Shown here one piece after another: positions 18,613 through 26,376 of a DNA stretch of 64,000 bases (positions are counted from its first letter, which is position 1; every line of letters starts with the position of its first letter). The position numbers and the translations under genes were made by a program. Origin of the DNA: Streptomyces bambusae (GTDB taxonomy: Bacteria; Actinomycetota; Actinomycetes; Streptomycetales; Streptomycetaceae); the NCBI RefSeq assembly GCF_020532645.1, contig NZ_JAJAUZ010000011.1, forward strand, positions 62,001 to 126,000. Direction: 5' to 3'. The notes beneath the pieces are model-generated. The model saw only the letters and a program-made list of their open reading frames with translations, was not told the DNA's origin and searched no databases.

Positions 18613-19935
18613 TCATTCTCCCATGTCCGGACCATTGCGACTCCCGGGACAATCGTCCAGGACATACCGGGCCGGTTGGTCTCTTCCTACGGGTCTTTCT
18701 GCCCGGACGGCCGCCACGGCGGCCGGAATCCGGTGGTGCGGCGGAGCCGGAGGCAGGTCCGGGGCGGCCCGGCGGCCGCCGCCGAGCACCGCGGCCGCGT
18801 GGGCGACGCTGGCGAGGGTGGCGTGGTGGTGCCAGCCGCGGAAGGAGCGGCCCTCGAAGTCGCGGATGCCGACCCGCTCGCACACCTCGGCGCAGTCGAG
18901 GTCCACCCGGTCGGCGAGCTTGGCGAGCAGGAACAGCTGGGCGGGCGTCCGGTCGGCCACGTTGGTGATCCAGAACTCACCGGGCTGCGGCTCGTCCCCG
19001 GCCCAGGCCCCGAGCAGCAGCAGCGGAGCGGGCACCGGGACCGCCGGGCCGGACCCGCGGTCCGCGGCGGGGGCGGCGGTCACGGCGGTTGCGGCCAGCC
19101 GGGTGACCGCTCCCCCGGCCCCGCCGGGCCGGGTCCACTCGACGGTCCGCCGGCGGCCCCGCAGCGCGGCGGCGACCTCGCGGGCCGGTGCGGCGGGCGG
19201 GCCGCCCCGGGCGCGGCCCGAGCCGCAGCCGGCGACCGGCAGGTCGCCGTCCACCTTGAGGACGAAGGGAATGCCCCGGAGGGCGAACGCCGCGGCGCAC
19301 GGCAGGAATTCGGTGCGGCCGACCTCCATCACCACGGGTCTGCGCCGCAGTTCCCAGCCGGACGCCATCCGCAGCACGGCCAGTACGGCGTCCTGCGCGG
19401 GGCTGAGGGCGCGTGCGGTGTCGGGGATGCCGGCCCGGCGGCGCAGCCGTTCGCTGGTCCACGGCACGGGGAGGGTCAGGCTCCACTCGACCGGGAAGCC
19501 GGCCTCGCCGCTGGCCAGCCAGATCCCGTTCGCCTGCTGGCAGTTGGCGGTGCGGCCGAGCTGCGGGACGAACTGCCGGCCGACCCCGACGGAGCGGTCC
19601 CCCGCCTTCTCGATGACCAGCGGCCGGACCACCCAGGCCAGCGGCGCCGGCACGGTCCCTTCGAGGTACCGGGCGAGCGAGCGGCGGACCGGTGTCCAGT
19701 CCCAGGGCGACTTGCTGATGAACTGCTGGAGGCTCTGCTCGACGGAGCCCGCGTCGGCCCCGGCGATGTTGCGGATGGTCTTCTTCCCCGTGGTGGAGAG
19801 GAGGCCGTTCAGGTAGACGCGGGCCCAGTTGCGCTGGTCCCGCCGGGGTAAGGACTCGTAGAACAGCGGTACGAGGGCGTCGAGCGATCCGGCGGCCGCC
19901 TCCGACGGCTCCTCCGGCAGGACTCTGCAAGCCAC
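18613..19935 (-). CDS. IS701-family transposase-like protein with altered catalytic residues
   Basis: A 440-residue protein related to IS701/DDE_5 transposases. Family blocks are RNWARVYLNGLLSTTGKKTI, FISKSPWDWTPVRRSLARYL, SVGVGRQFVPQLGRTANCQQ and VPWTSERLRRRAGIPD. The usual first Asp pair (DDTG) is replaced by a shortened IEKAGD (E109), and the second catalytic Asp by Glu in VVMEVGRTE (E184). No terminal inverted repeats or target duplications were seen. The reading frame is intact, with GTG at 19935 preceded by GGGAGG. An intact but catalytically altered single gene suggests a domesticated protein, possibly DNA-binding. It lies 66 bases upstream of guaB1. Confidence 0.75.
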   Translation of the reverse strand: MACRVLPEEPSEAAAGSLDALVPLFYESLPRRDQRNWARVYLNGLLSTTGKKTIRNIAGADAGSVEQSLQQFISKSPWDWTPVRRSLARYLEGTVPAPLAWVVRPLVIEKAGDRSVGVGRQFVPQLGRTANCQQANGIWLASGEAGFPVEWSLTLPVPWTSERLRRRAGIPDTARALSPAQDAVLAVLRMASGWELRRRPVVMEVGRTEFLPCAAAFALRGIPFVLKVDGDLPVAGCGSGRARGGPPAAPAREVAAALRGRRRTVEWTRPGGAGGAVTRLAATAVTAAPAADRGSGPAVPVPAPLLLLGAWAGDEPQPGEFWITNVADRTPAQLFLLAKLADRVDLDCAEVCERVGIRDFEGRSFRGWHHHATLASVAHAAAVLGGGRRAAPDLPPAPPHHRIPAAVAAVRAERPVGRDQPARYVLDDCPGSRNGPDMGE

Positions 19936-20009
19936 GTGTGCCTCCCCTTCCCCGCTGTTCCCGTCGGTGCAACGGCAGAGAGCGGGCGCGCCGCGCCCTC
20001 CCCGTGACG

Positions 20010-20414
20010 CTACCCGGATGCGAGGAGGACCACGAGCCCCGGGCCGCCGTCTTCGTCCGCCGCCGCAGACCCGGCGCCGGCGCCGGCCCCTTCCGCCCAG
20101 TAGTCGGAGGCCCCCTCCAGCACCTCGCGGAACACCTCCCAGTCGTGCGGCCGGGTCTTCGCGTACTCCTGCCAGGCGGTGACGGCGAGCAGCACCCGAA
20201 CCCCCTCCTCCGGATGCCAGACGGGGTCGGTGAGCACGTCGGCGAGCGCGTCCCAGTTCCGCCCGAACCACTCCGGCAGCTCCAGGGTCCGCGCGCACCG
20301 CTCCATGAGCGCCGCCTTGGTCCGTACGCCGTCCAGGTCGAGCACGACCACGGCCCGCCCGGACTGCCGGGCGGCCGCCACGGCGGGGGCGAGCGGCTGG
20401 GGGTCCAGAGTCAT
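20010..20414 (-). CDS. Barstar-family ribonuclease inhibitor
   Basis: A 134-residue cytoplasmic inhibitor. The barstar signature LELPEWFGRNWDALADVL is complete, and an internal VVVLDLDGVRTKAALM strand-helix precedes it. The C-terminus carries an extra Ala/Gly-rich segment. Its ATG overlaps the stop of the ribonuclease gene by four bases (ATGA at 20411-20414), so the two are translationally coupled. It should neutralise that ribonuclease before export. Confidence 0.92.
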   Translation of the reverse strand: MTLDPQPLAPAVAAARQSGRAVVVLDLDGVRTKAALMERCARTLELPEWFGRNWDALADVLTDPVWHPEEGVRVLLAVTAWQEYAKTRPHDWEVFREVLEGASDYWAEGAGAGAGSAAADEDGGPGLVVLLASG

Positions 20415-20863
20415 CGGAGCACCGCCTTGAACGTCTTGTAGTGGTCGTCCGTGTAGTAGAACTCCACCTGGCCACCGGTCACGATGCGGCGCGCCCCGCG
20501 GGTCGGCGAGCCGGGGGTCTTCACCGTGTACTCGTGGTAGTAGCCGCGCTTCTGACGGGGCAGCACCCGCTCGAAGTTCCCGAAGACGGTGCCGTCCTGG
20601 CGGTACGGGTAGGGGCCGCCGCGGTCGATGAGGCGCAGGGTGTCACGGGCCTGCGACGGCAGGTCCGCCTCCCGGACCGTCTTCATCCCCCGCGCCCAGC
20701 CCGGGACGGCCGTGGCCGTCCCGGAGCGGCCGGGGGTGGCCTTGGCGCCGGGTGATGCCGGTTTCCCGGCCGTGCACCCGGCCGCGGCGGCCACCAGCGC
20801 GGCACAGAGGAACACGGCCCCGAGGGCGCGCAGCACCGGCGGCAGGACGTTCCGGAAGATCAT
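20411..20863 (-). CDS. Secreted guanyl-specific ribonuclease (RNase Sa type), predicted lipoprotein
   Basis: A 150-residue exported RNase of the barnase/RNase Sa (N1/T1) family. Signal segment LRALGAVFLCAALVAAAAGC ends in a lipobox-like AAGC with Cys30, so the protein may be lipid-anchored. Catalytic residues align with RNase Sa: E111 in YYHEYTV, R126 in RGARRIV and H141 in DDHYKTF. The two disulphide cysteines of RNase Sa are absent. The cognate barstar gene follows immediately. A role as an antibacterial toxin or an RNA scavenger is inferred; guanine specificity follows the family. Confidence 0.9.
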   Translation of the reverse strand: MIFRNVLPPVLRALGAVFLCAALVAAAAGCTAGKPASPGAKATPGRSGTATAVPGWARGMKTVREADLPSQARDTLRLIDRGGPYPYRQDGTVFGNFERVLPRQKRGYYHEYTVKTPGSPTRGARRIVTGGQVEFYYTDDHYKTFKAVLR

Positions 20864-20924
20864 GCTCCGATGCTGGCAGACGCACCGGCCGACCGCGAAC
20901 CGCCGACGCGCCGACGGCGCGCGG

Positions 20925-21956
20925 TCACGCGGTCAGCGTGTCCGGGTCCGCCCGGTCCAGGGCCGGGCGCAGGCCGGGCGCCGACTCGGTCAGCAGGTAG
21001 TCCGCGGCGGCGGTGTCCGTCACCAGGCTGGTGACCAGCCCGGAGCGCAGCACGGCGCCGATCGCCGCGGCCTTGCGCAGCCCGCCGGCGATGGCGACGA
21101 CCTCGGGGATCCGGCGCAGCCGGTCCGCCTCGACGGTGATGCAGCGCTCGCCGAGGTCCCGGCCGACCCGGCGGCCGTCCTTGTCGAAGAGGTGCGCGGA
21201 CATCTCGGCGGCCACGCCCAGCGAGGCGTAGTGGGCGCGCTCCTCGTCGGTCAGCATGTCGTGCACGGTCGAGATGCCCGGCTCCCAGGAGCCGATGGAG
21301 ACGGCGGCGACCGTCACCTTGTCGAAGTACTCGAAGGCGCGCGCGATACCGGTCTGGTTGCGCAGCGCGGCCGCGGTCGCCGGGTCGGGCAGCAGCATCG
21401 GTGCGTAGATGGGGTGCGCATCGCCGCCGGACACCTGGGCGGCCCGGCGTACGGCCTCCACGGAGCCGCGCTCGGCGGTGCCCGCGTCGTACACGCCGGT
21501 CAGCTGGACCACGGTGCACGGGGGCAGCCGGTGCAGGGCCGCCGCCATGTGGATGGTGGAACGGCCCCAGGCCAGGCCCAGCACGTCGCCCTCGTTGACC
21601 AGCTCGCCGAGCAGGTCGGCGGCGACGGCGCCCAGGTTCTCCGGGTCCGGGGCGTCCTCGGCGGCGTCCGCCGGGGACTCCACGACGACCGCGTGCCGCA
21701 GCCCGTACCGGGCGCGCAGCGCGTCGGAGCGCTCCGCGTCCAGCTCGGCGGGCACCCGGATCTCGATCCGGACGAGATCGCGCTCCAGGGCGGTCTCCAG
21801 GACCCGGGCCACCTTGAAGCGGCTCACGCCGAACTCCTCGGCGATCTGGATCTTGGACTTGCCCTCCAGGTAGAAGCGGCGGGCCATGGCCGCCGCCTGC
21901 ACCAGCTCCGCGGGTCCCATCCGCAGGGCTGACCGACCCGCCGACACACCAGACAC
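20925..21956 (-). CDS. SorC/DeoR-family sugar-binding transcriptional regulator
   Basis: A 343-residue regulator. The N-terminal helix-turn-helix (YLEGKSKIQIAEEFGVSRFKV) is followed by a SorC-type phosphosugar-binding domain with GLAWGRSTIHMAAAL and IAGGLRKAAAIGAVL. The GTG at 21956 is chosen because AAGGAG lies six bases upstream; a GTG at 21980 would have the same AAGGAG inside the coding region. It is 125 bases downstream of rpe, a pentose-phosphate enzyme gene, consistent with a sugar-phosphate effector. Targets are unknown. Confidence 0.88.
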   Translation of the reverse strand: MSGVSAGRSALRMGPAELVQAAAMARRFYLEGKSKIQIAEEFGVSRFKVARVLETALERDLVRIEIRVPAELDAERSDALRARYGLRHAVVVESPADAAEDAPDPENLGAVAADLLGELVNEGDVLGLAWGRSTIHMAAALHRLPPCTVVQLTGVYDAGTAERGSVEAVRRAAQVSGGDAHPIYAPMLLPDPATAAALRNQTGIARAFEYFDKVTVAAVSIGSWEPGISTVHDMLTDEERAHYASLGVAAEMSAHLFDKDGRRVGRDLGERCITVEADRLRRIPEVVAIAGGLRKAAAIGAVLRSGLVTSLVTDTAAADYLLTESAPGLRPALDRADPDTLTA

Positions 21957-22081
21957 CGCGATCTCCTTAGCTTTGTTCACACTCTCGACTCGCCGTTCAT
22001 CCTGTCAGATCCGGCGGCCGTTGATCAGCCCGGACAGCTCCCGTTCACCGAGCCGTCCGCCGGGGCTTCTCCCGCGGCCGC

Positions 22082-22768
22082 TCAGTGGTCGCAGGCCCAG
22101 GGGGCCGCGGCGATCGCAGCGCCCGCCTGCTCGCGCAGGGTGCGCACCGCCGCGGCCGGGTCCACGGCCCCGTAGACCGCGCTGCCGGCCACGAAGACGT
22201 CGGCGCCGGCCTCCGCGCACCGCTCGATGGTGGTGGCCGAGACCCCGCCGTCGACCTGGAGCCACAGCTCCAGCCCGTGCTTGCTGATCAGCTCGCGGGT
22301 GCGGCGGATCTTGGGGAGCATCACGTCCAGGAACGGCTGGCCGCCGAAGCCCGGCTCCACCGTCATGATCAGCAGCATGTCCAGCTCGGGGAGGATGTCC
22401 TCGAACTGCTCGATCGGCGTCGCCGGCTTGAGGGCCATCGAGGCGCGGGCGCCCTTGGCCCGGATCTCCCGGGCCAGCCGCACCGGCGCGGCGGCCGCCT
22501 CCGCGTGGAAGGTGACCGATCCGGCGCCGGCCTCCACGTACTGCGGGGCCCAGCGGTCCGGGTCCTCGATCATCAGATGCAGGTCCAGCGGGGTGTCCGT
22601 GGCCCGGCTCAGCGACTCGACGACGGGCACGCCGAGGGTCAGGTTCGGGACGAAGTGGTTGTCCATGACGTCGACGTGCAGCCAGTCGGCGCCCTCCACG
22701 GCCTTCGCCTCCTCGGCGAGTCGGGAGAAGTCCGCGGACAGGATGCTGGGATTGATCTGAACGGCCAT
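22082..22768 (-). CDS. rpe: Ribulose-phosphate 3-epimerase
   Basis: Interconverts D-ribulose 5-phosphate and D-xylulose 5-phosphate in the pentose phosphate pathway. The 228-residue TIM barrel starts with [13 protein letters not shown]. It has the metal/catalytic motif [12 protein letters not shown], the [12 protein letters not shown] phosphate loop, and DGGVSATTI with GSAVYG at the end. Length is normal. It follows rsmB by 79 bases on the same strand, a common actinobacterial order (fmt-rsmB-rpe). Confidence 0.97.
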   Translation of the reverse strand: MAVQINPSILSADFSRLAEEAKAVEGADWLHVDVMDNHFVPNLTLGVPVVESLSRATDTPLDLHLMIEDPDRWAPQYVEAGAGSVTFHAEAAAAPVRLAREIRAKGARASMALKPATPIEQFEDILPELDMLLIMTVEPGFGGQPFLDVMLPKIRRTRELISKHGLELWLQVDGGVSATTIERCAEAGADVFVAGSAVYGAVDPAAAVRTLREQAGAAIAAAPWACDH

Positions 22769-22847
22769 GCCCCCAAGCGTGCCATGCCCGTTGCGGCTTC
22801 CGGCCCCGGCCCCTCGCTTCCGGGGGGCCGGACCGGTACCGGATTCG

Positions 22848-24311
22848 CTACGCCGTCCGCCGCAGCAGCGCCAGGTACATCGCGTCGGTGCCGTGCAGGT
22901 GCGGCCACAGCTGGACGTCCGGCCCGTCGCCGAGGCCCGGTACGCCCTCCATCAGCGGGCGGGCGTCGATCCACTCGGCCGCGACCGGGCGGGCGCCGCC
23001 GCGTCCCTTGAGGACGTCCTCGACGACCACCCGGGTCTCGGCCAGGTGCGGGGAGCAGGTGGCGTAGCCGACCACGCCGCCGACGCGGACCGCGGACAGC
23101 GCCTCGCGCAGCAGGCCGCGCTGGAGCGGCGCGAAGCCGTCCATGTCCTCGGGGCGGCGCCGCCAGCGGGCCTCAGGACGGCGGCGCAGCGCGCCCAGCC
23201 CCGAACAGGGCACGTCCATGAGGACGCGGTCGAAGGAGCCGGGCCGCCACGGCGGGCGGGTGCCGTCGGCGGCGATCACCTGGTACGGGCCGGGGTTCCC
23301 GGCGAGGGCGCGCTCGACCAGGCGGGCCCGGTGCGGCTGCTTCTCGGAGGCGAGCAGGGCGGCCCCGCGCCCGGCGGCGAGCGCGGCGAGCAGGGCTGCC
23401 TTGCCGCCGGGGCCGGCGCAGCCGTCGAGCCAGCGCTCGTCGCGGCCTTCCAGCGGGGCGTTGGCCAGGGCCATGGCGACCAGCTGGCTGCCTTCGTCCT
23501 GGACGCCGGCGCGGCCCTCGCGGACGGCATCGATGGCGCCGGGCTCGCCGCCCTCGGCGAGCCGCACCGCGTACGGGGACCAGCGGCCGGGCAGCGCCGA
23601 GTCCTCGCCGACGGCGGTCAGCAGCTCCTCGCGGGTGGCCCGGCCGGGACGGGCGACCAGGGTGACCTCGGGCCGCTCGTTGTCGGCTTCGAGGAGGTCC
23701 TCGATGCCGGCGCGGCCGCCGCCGAGGGCGTCCCAGAGGGCGGAGACCACCCAGCGCGGGTGCGAGTGGACGACGGCGAGGTGGTCCTCGGCGTCCTTCT
23801 CGTACGGCGGGGCGACCTGCTCCAGCCAGCCGTCGAGGTCGTGGGCGGCGATCCGGCGCAGCACGGCGTTGACGAACTTGGCCCGGCCGTCGCCGAGCAC
23901 CACGCGGGCCAGCTCCACGCTCGCGGAGACCGCGGCGTGGGTGGGGATGCGGGTGCCGAGCAGCTGGTGGGCGCCGAGCGAGAGGACGTCGAGGACCGGC
24001 GGGTCGACCTCGCGCAGCGGCCGGTCGATGCAGGCGGCGATGACCGCGTCGTACGTGCCCTGGCGGCGCAGGGTGCCGTAGACCAGCTCGGTGGCGAGGG
24101 CCGCGTCCCGGGCCTCGAACCGGCCGCCCTTGGCCGCCGCGTCCTCCCGCGCCTTGCGCAGCAGCGGGGGCAGCACGAGGTTCGCGTACGCGTCCCGCTC
24201 GTCCACCGCCCGCAGGGCCTCGAAGGCGAGGATCCGCACGGGGTCCTTCTGGGGGCGGCGGTACGGCTTGCCCTGCTTGGCGGCGGGACGGCGACGAGGC
24301 TGTTCGGTCAC
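22848..24311 (-). CDS. rsmB: 16S rRNA (cytosine-967-C5)-methyltransferase RsmB
   Basis: Uses SAM to methylate C967 of 16S rRNA. The N-terminal NusB-like RNA-binding domain ([20 protein letters not shown]) is followed by the NOL1/NOP2/Sun methyltransferase fold. The SAM loop is [14 protein letters not shown], motif IV is [18 protein letters not shown], and motif VI is YATCSPH; the last two carry the two catalytic cysteines. The GTG at 24311 begins VTEQPRRRP and has GGAG ten bases upstream. 487 residues. It follows fmt by 77 bases. Confidence 0.95.
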   Translation of the reverse strand: MTEQPRRRPAAKQGKPYRRPQKDPVRILAFEALRAVDERDAYANLVLPPLLRKAREDAAAKGGRFEARDAALATELVYGTLRRQGTYDAVIAACIDRPLREVDPPVLDVLSLGAHQLLGTRIPTHAAVSASVELARVVLGDGRAKFVNAVLRRIAAHDLDGWLEQVAPPYEKDAEDHLAVVHSHPRWVVSALWDALGGGRAGIEDLLEADNERPEVTLVARPGRATREELLTAVGEDSALPGRWSPYAVRLAEGGEPGAIDAVREGRAGVQDEGSQLVAMALANAPLEGRDERWLDGCAGPGGKAALLAALAAGRGAALLASEKQPHRARLVERALAGNPGPYQVIAADGTRPPWRPGSFDRVLMDVPCSGLGALRRRPEARWRRRPEDMDGFAPLQRGLLREALSAVRVGGVVGYATCSPHLAETRVVVEDVLKGRGGARPVAAEWIDARPLMEGVPGLGDGPDVQLWPHLHGTDAMYLALLRRTA

Positions 24312-24388
24312 GTGGAAGGTGCTCCGCAGAAAAGTGGTGAGAAGAGAAGAAGAGAGGGCCGGTCCGGCCCTTCTCAGCGTACGTCGGC

Positions 24389-25318
24389 TCAGCCGAGGCG
24401 CTCGCCCGGGGCGATGCGGACGCCGCGGGCCCAGTCGGCGCCCTTCATGGGCTTCTTGCCCTGCGGCTGCACCCACAGCAGCTCGACGGCGTGCGAGCCG
24501 GTGCCGACGTGGACGCTGTTCTTGGCGGGGGCCAGGTCGCCGGGCGCCAGGTCGGTGCGCTCGGGGGCCAGGCCGAGCTGGATCAGCTTGAGGCGCTCGC
24601 CGCGGAACACGGTCCAGGCGCCGGGGGCCGGGGTGCAGCCGCGGACCACGCGGTCGGCGCGCAGTGCCGGGGCGGTCCAGTCCACGCAGGCGTCGTCGAC
24701 GGTGATCTTGGGGGCCATGGTGACGCCGTCGGCGGGCTGCGGCTCGGCGCGCAGGGTGCCGTCCTCGATGCCGTCCATGGTGGCGGCGAGCAGCCCGGCG
24801 CCCGCGAACGCGAGCCGGGTGAGGAGGTCGCCGCTGGTGTCGGTGGGCCGGACCTGCTCGGTGAGCACGCCGAACACCGGTCCGGTGTCGAGGCCTTCCT
24901 CGATCCGGAAGGTGGAGGCGCCGGTCATCTCGTCGCCCGCCATCACGGCGTGCTGGACGGGCGCGGCCCCGCGCCAGGCGGGCAGCAGGGAGAAGTGCAG
25001 GTTGACCCAGCCGTGCGCGGGGATGTCGAGCGCGGCCTTGGGCAGCAGCGCGCCGTACGCGACGACCGGGCAGCAGTCTGGGGCGATCTCGGCGAGCCGG
25101 GCGAGGAACTCCGGGTCGCGCGGCCGGGCGGGCTTGAGGACCTCGATGCCGGCTTCGGCGGCGCGCTCGGCGACGGGGCTGGCGACCAGCCGGCGGCCGC
25201 GGCCCGCGGGGGCGTCGGGGCGGGTGACCACGGCGGCGACCTCGTGCCTGCCGGAGGCGATCAGGGCGTCCAGGGCGGGGACAGCCACCTCGGGGGTGCC
25301 TGCGAAGACGAGCTTCAC
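24389..25318 (-). CDS. fmt: Methionyl-tRNA formyltransferase
   Basis: Formylates initiator Met-tRNA using 10-formyl-THF. It has 309 residues. The N-terminal domain reads [19 protein letters not shown], with catalytic [16 protein letters not shown] (Asn-His) and [10 protein letters not shown] (Asp). The C-terminal OB-like domain binds tRNA. The start is GTG. It heads the fmt-rsmB-rpe group. Confidence 0.97.
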   Translation of the reverse strand: MKLVFAGTPEVAVPALDALIASGRHEVAAVVTRPDAPAGRGRRLVASPVAERAAEAGIEVLKPARPRDPEFLARLAEIAPDCCPVVAYGALLPKAALDIPAHGWVNLHFSLLPAWRGAAPVQHAVMAGDEMTGASTFRIEEGLDTGPVFGVLTEQVRPTDTSGDLLTRLAFAGAGLLAATMDGIEDGTLRAEPQPADGVTMAPKITVDDACVDWTAPALRADRVVRGCTPAPGAWTVFRGERLKLIQLGLAPERTDLAPGDLAPAKNSVHVGTGSHAVELLWVQPQGKKPMKGADWARGVRIAPGERLG

Positions 25319-25370
25319 GGGTGGGTTACCTCACTATCTCGGGCGGCCGCGGTAAGCAGCCTCCCAGTCT

Positions 25371-25535
25371 AGGGGGTGTTGCGAAGGTCCTGTGCGGTGC
25401 CCGCGGTGTCCGGTGCGTGCTCTCGGCGTGCCGGGCGAAGGCCCTCGTACTGGGCGTACTCGGGGCTTCGGCCGGTGCGGCGAGAGTGCGTGCCGGGCGC
25501 CGTGGGCGCCGTGCAGGACTTTCGCAACACCCCCT
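25371..25535. repeat. 165-bp imperfect palindromic element with 15-bp perfect ends
   Basis: The ends AGGGGGTGTTGCGAA (25371-25385) and TTCGCAACACCCCCT (25521-25535) are perfect inverted repeats. The interior is also a long imperfect palindrome: CGTGCTCTCGGCGTGCC pairs with GGTGCGGCGAGAGTGCG-type sequence, and CTCGTACTGGGCGTACTCGGGG lies at the centre. No coding potential fits. From memory, very similar elements occur between genes in other Streptomyces. It may be a MITE-like element or a cruciform. The rest of 25319-25720 holds the promoter of the following gene and no other recognised feature. Confidence 0.8.
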
Positions 25536-25720
25536 GGGGGCCATGCGGTCTCCGCTCACCCGGGGGGCGTACGGGGTTGCGTGCGCTCCTCGCATATGCC
25601 GGTACGCCCCCGGGGCGTGACCACTCGCCGGATCGAGCGTTGGTCAAGAGAGATTGACCGAATCGGGCCGCATTTGCGCCGCGGCCCGTCCGTTTCGACG
25701 CCGGTTCGAGAGGCTTGTAA

Positions 25721-26257
25721 ATGGCCGACCACGCCACCCACGACGCCCAAGCGCGGGCCAGCCTGCATCTACTGGTGCGGGACATCGAGCGGGTCCGCCG
25801 GCAGGTGGATGCGCTGAGGACGCTCACCGCCCAGCTCGGCAACGTGTACCGCCCACGCCGCTCCGGCCCGTCCACGGGCTTCGTCGTCTACGGCCGGGCG
25901 CCCGCGCCCACCGTCCGTCTCGCCCAGGAACTGCGCGACAGCGTCGAGACGCTGGTGACCGCCGCCGTGGACTTCGACCGGTCGCTCGGCTTCTCCTGGG
26001 ACGCGGTGGGTTCCGCCCTCGGCGTGACCAAGCAGGCCGTGCACCGGCGGTACGGGGCCCGGCGGGCCGGGGCCGCGGGCGCCGCGACGGCAGAGGTGGA
26101 GCCGCCGGCGGAGGGCACGACGACCCGGACCATCGGGATGCCGTCGGTGCCGGCGGCGCGTGCGATGCCGCCGCAGCCGACCTCGGGCAGCCAGACGCTG
26201 CGCGAGGAGGCCGCGGCCGCCCGCACCGGCGCGTTCCCGGGCCCCCGCACGGGCTGA
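25721..26257 (+). CDS. Conserved actinobacterial protein with HTH-like segment
   Basis: A 178-residue soluble protein of unknown role. The N-terminal part is helical ([21 protein letters not shown]). A central [20 protein letters not shown] segment leads to [18 protein letters not shown], which looks like a sigma-4/AsnC-type helix-turn-helix. The C-terminal 65 residues are low-complexity Ala/Pro-rich. It is alone on the plus strand between fmt and priA and has its own promoter and terminator. DNA binding is plausible but unproven. No clear Shine-Dalgarno precedes the ATG. Confidence 0.7.
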   Translation: MADHATHDAQARASLHLLVRDIERVRRQVDALRTLTAQLGNVYRPRRSGPSTGFVVYGRAPAPTVRLAQELRDSVETLVTAAVDFDRSLGFSWDAVGSALGVTKQAVHRRYGARRAGAAGAATAEVEPPAEGTTTRTIGMPSVPAARAMPPQPTSGSQTLREEAAAARTGAFPGPRTG

Positions 26258-26286
26258 CCCCGTCCCCGCCGGGACGGGCCCCCGAC

Positions 26287-26323
26287 ACTGCCCTGCAGGG
26301 CCTTCCCCTCCCTGCAGGGCAGT
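26287..26323. terminator. Terminator between the HTH-like gene and priA
   Basis: A perfect 14-bp stem (ACTGCCCTGCAGGG with CCCTGCAGGGCAGT) and a 9-base loop lie between the two convergent genes, so it can serve both. Confidence 0.88.
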
Positions 26324-26376
26324 TCCGCGTCCGGCCACCGGTGCGCGCCGCGCCGGGCGGCTGCCGAGGCCGGGTG

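Noticed and set aside
18613-19935. Active insertion sequence
   Set aside because: No terminal inverted repeats or target duplications were found and catalytic residues differ, so I call it a transposase-derived gene instead.
25371-25620. Short open reading frames inside the palindromic element
   Set aside because: Both strands give Arg/Ala-rich frames forced by the palindrome; no start signals or recognisable motifs.
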